NCBI GenBank assembly: GCA_030248295.1 | Contig: JASANH010001537.1 | Span: 496,001 to 560,000 of the forward strand | Source: Mesodorylaimus sp. YZB2_4 | Taxonomy: Eukaryota > Nematoda > Enoplea > Dorylaimida > Dorylaimidae | Direction of reading: 5' to 3' | DNA: 64,000 nt | Shown: positions 60,801 to 64,000 of the stretch, piece after piece | How positions within the stretch are numbered: the stretch's first letter is position 1 | Layout: each line of letters begins with the position of its first letter | The notes under the pieces: model-generated | Database searches by the model: none | The model's input: only the letters and a program-made list of their open reading frames with translations | Told to the model about the DNA's origin: nothing | Program-made: the position numbers and the translations under genes

Positions 60801-63800
60801 GGCACCTGCGTGTTTTAGGCGGGCAGCAGCCTGATGGGATCGAACGGTGGTCCGTCGACGTCGCAGAACATGAATGTTAAAATGGAAGAAGGCTCCGCGA
60901 GCGGGCCCGGAGACTCGTCTGTTCCGCCGATGTTGAGCACAGTGAAAACTGAGCCAGTGGAAAGTAGGAAGACGGAAGCGGTCGACATTGTCTCAAGTTC
61001 GGAAAAAACATCGAAGCCCGTCGATACAAGTGTCTCGGAAGCGACCAAAGCACCGGCTGTGAGGAAAGTTTTTACGACTGAGGAATTGTCGGAAGCATTG
61101 TTGCCTATTTGGGATAAATTGGAAGCGCCCGACGATGCCATACCGTTTCGAGTTCCAGTCGATCCTAAACTTTTGGGAATACCCGTAAGACATGGATTGC
61201 GAAGGACGCGCGGTGTAGGATTAAGTATGTTGCGTTTTCAGGATTATTTTGACGTGATCAAAAATCCGATGGACTTGTCGACGATTAGAACAAAGTTACT
61301 CGATGGCACTTACAAGGATCCGTGGCAGTTCTGCGACGACATGTGGTTGATGTTCGAGAACGCGTGGTTATATAATAGAAAGGCCTCGAAGGTGTACAAG
61401 TATTGCACGAAGGTAAGGGAAACAGATTTTGCGTGTTCTCGGGTCGATCCAGCTTATAGGATGCGTTTCTTCGTGTTTAGTTGTCGGAAATGTTTGTCGA
61501 GGCGATCGATCCGGTCATGCGCTCGTTGGGTTATTGCTGCGGCAGAAAGCTATGGTTTACTCCGTTGGCTTTGGTCTGTTACGGTCAGTCAATGTGCTCC
61601 ATTCCACGTGATGCTATTTATTATTGTTACGAGGAGAATAAGTAAGAGTGCACTTAATTCAGCCATTTCTACCTGCCTTCTGATAACTGTCTTTTTGACA
61701 GGTCTCAATTCGGTGTCGGTTCCGAACGTTATACGTACTGTAAAAAGTGTTTTGAAGAAATCCCAGGCGAAACAATAAACATGAGCGAAGATCCAAATGC
61801 GACTGACAAGTATGTGCCGAGTACAACAGGTTGGATAAACGGTATGAAGTGGGCCTTGTTATTTTCAGTTTGATCCCGAAAAAGAATTTCAAACAATTGA
61901 AAAATGACCAAATCGAATACGAGCCATTCGTTGACTGCGTCGATTGCGGTCGAAAATGGCACAAAGTGTGCGCGCTGTACGTTGAACAAATCAGTCCGCA
62001 AGGGTGAGATTTGTGTGAGACTCGTGAGCTGGGATAACTTAAATGCTCGACGTGTTCTTTGAAGGTTTATCTGCGATACGTGCGTGAGGACGAGGGGCAG
62101 GCGGAAACCTGAGAATCGATTCACTTCGAAACGATTGCCGCAATGCAAGTTGTCACAGCATTTGGAGAAACGTGTCAATGAATTTTTGAAAAAGAAAGTG
62201 CCGCCGGAAACGCCGGCTGGGGAAGTGGTCATTCGAGTGCTATCGTCGTCGGACAAAGAAGTGGAAGTGAAACCGCACATGAAGAATAAGTAAGGATTAA
62301 ATAGTGTCAGTCATTGCGGCTTGGAGATGAAGTAAACTTTGTTAGGTATTGTTCGACGGGCGAGATTCCTGAAAAGTTTCCATATCGGGCGAAAGCCATA
62401 TTCGCGTTCGAAGTTATTGATGGCGTGGAAGTGTGCTTTTTCGGCCTTCACGTGCAAGAATACGGGTCCAATTGTCCGTCCCCGAATCAGAGGTATATTG
62501 CGGAGTGTACGAGAATTGATGCTTGCAAATGTGTGTCGTTTTAGGAGAGTCTATATCGCCTATTTGGATAGCGTTCATTTTTTTACACCAAAAATTGTTC
62601 GAACGCAAGTTTATCACGAAATTTTGTTGGGATATTTGGAATACGTGAAACGGCTGGGGTAAGAGAAAGAGAGTTTTGTGTGGTTGAGGATGATTGTTGT
62701 GGGTGATTTTAAGATATACCATGGCTCACATTTGGGCTTGTCCGCCGAGTGAAGGCGACGATTATATTTTCCATTGTCATCCGCCCGAACAAAAGATACC
62801 GAAACCGAAGCGGCTTCAGGAGTGGTACAAAAAGATGTTGGACAAGGGGATCGTGGAACGCGTGGTAACCGATTACAAGGCGAGTCGGTTATGTTGTGCG
62901 CGGTGGATGGGCGGTCGGATAAGTATGCCTGTCGTTTTAGGACATATACGAATTTTATCAGAAAGAAGAGCCATTGGCATCGGTTACCGAGCTGCCCTTG
63001 TTCGAGGGTGACTATTGGCCGAATATTATCGAAGAGTGTATTCGAGAAGTGGACGCGGAAGAAGCTGAAAGACGGCGGGAGGCCGAGGCTCAAGCGGCTG
63101 CCGCTACTTCGGCTGACGACGGTGACGACGACTTGGACGAGGTAGGCTCGTCTGAGTCCAGTATGACCGAGTTACTCCAGGGGCTTTGGATTTTTAGATT
63201 CCTGCTCAGGGCAAGAAACGGCCGCCGAACAGTAAGAAGCATAAGAGCAAGAGCAAGAGTGCAACTTCTAAGAAGAGCAAAAAGGGAATCGGTGGTACGG
63301 GCGACGATTTGACGGATAAGATTATGGCAGCTTTGGAAAAGCATAAAGAAGTAAGGAATCTCGATAAGCTTATGTCGACGAGTGCTTTGCAGCGAGTGTC
63401 TGTAGGTATTCTTCGTGGTTCGGCTTTATTCGAAACAAAGCGCGGCTGCTCTGGGGCCGATAAGCGACCCGGACACGCACATACCGTGCGAGTTCATGGA
63501 CGGCAGGGACACATTTTTATCGACTGCCCGCGATCGGCATTGGGAGTTCAGCAGTCTGCGCCGTGCCAAATACTCGACCATGTCCTTGTGCTACGAGCTG
63601 CACACGCAGGGTAGCGACAAGTTCGTGTATACGTGCAACACATGCAAGAACACGAATGCGGCCTGGCACTGTGGCGAATGCGAGGTAAGTGGAATTCGGT
63701 GGAAGGCGGGACGAGGATGTGCACGACTGTGTGTGTTTAGGACTACGACCTGTGTCAAGAGTGTTACGGCAAGACTCAGCACGAGCACAAGATGGAGAAG

Positions 63801-64000
63801 ATCAATTTGTCGGAAGACGTTGCGGCTGGACAAGATGGACAAGCGGCTCAAAATCCGCGCGATCGAACTGTGTCCATTCAACGGTGTATTCAAACGTTGG
63901 TTCACGCCAGTCAATGTCGCGATGCAAATTGTCGTCGAAACGGTTGTCAGAAGATGAAACGAGTGGTTCAGCACGTGAAAATGTGTAAGAATTGGCCGAG
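57831..64000 (+). CDS. CBP: CBP/p300 histone acetyltransferase, 5' part (runs off the window)
   Basis: Twenty-one exons, first 57831-57885, last 63741 to beyond 64000, read about 1,623 codons without a break. CBP/p300 acetylates histones and factors as a transcription co-activator. In order: [14 protein letters not shown] leader and a [10 protein letters not shown] motif; a Met/Pro/Gln/Ser-rich disordered region; TAZ1 (about 497-590, [19 protein letters not shown]); KIX (about 675-760, [20 protein letters not shown]); bromodomain (about 881-990, [17 protein letters not shown]); a RING/PHD-like Cys block; the acetyltransferase domain with [18 protein letters not shown] and the catalytic-tyrosine motif [11 protein letters not shown]; a lysine-rich autoinhibitory-type loop; ZZ finger ([13 protein letters not shown]...[10 protein letters not shown]); then TAZ2 ([20 protein letters not shown]), cut by the end. 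Intron 62880-62940 is GC-AG. The C-terminal NCBD part is outside. Confidence 0.96.

Overview
This is a eukaryotic, animal (metazoan) nuclear window with eleven spliced protein-coding genes. Almost all are conserved single-copy animal genes; I rebuilt their exons by hand from reading frame, GT-AG sites and matching phases. Most introns are 45-100 nt; the longer ones nearly always contain transposon or SINE debris. The gene content (CBP/p300, NLK, GRK2/3, MED1, GOSR1, ZC3H13) is metazoan. Compact introns and a secreted PAN-domain protein with a Gly/Tyr-rich leader suggest a small-genome invertebrate, perhaps an ecdysozoan. I cannot name the phylum from the sequence alone.

Layout. 1-5.9 kb has no host gene and holds a small MITE and a three-level nest of transposons: a long-inverted-repeat element split by a hAT element, itself split by a second hAT-like element. 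Then: DCAF4-like WD-repeat protein (+, 5984-8053); Nemo-like kinase (+, 8700-11330); mitochondrial malate dehydrogenase (-, 11700-13508), tail to tail with NLK; GRK2/3-type receptor kinase (+, 15103-20113), head to head with MDH; a secreted PAN/apple-domain protein (+, 20853-24019); Mediator subunit MED1 (+, ~24850-32986); HGH1/FAM203 (+, 33541-35706); PP1 catalytic subunit (-, 36538-38298); BCAS3 (+, 39068-49012), head to head with PP1; ZC3H13/Flacc-like CCCH protein (+, 49632-53595); Golgi SNARE GOSR1/GS28 (+, 54242-57036); and the first ~1,620 codons of CBP/p300 (+, 57831 to the end, cut inside TAZ2).

There is no operon-like pathway cluster. MED1 and CBP/p300 are both transcription co-activators; NLK, GRK2 and PP1 are signalling enzymes; ZC3H13 implies an m6A mRNA methylation machinery; the rest is housekeeping. 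The most distinctive material lies between and inside the genes: at least eight mobile elements defined by terminal inverted repeats, four of them with good target-site duplications; tRNA-like SINE fragments; an 11-nt micro-exon in GRK2; a GC-AG intron in the CBP acetyltransferase region; and stop-free introns of length 3n in ZC3H13 and GOSR1.
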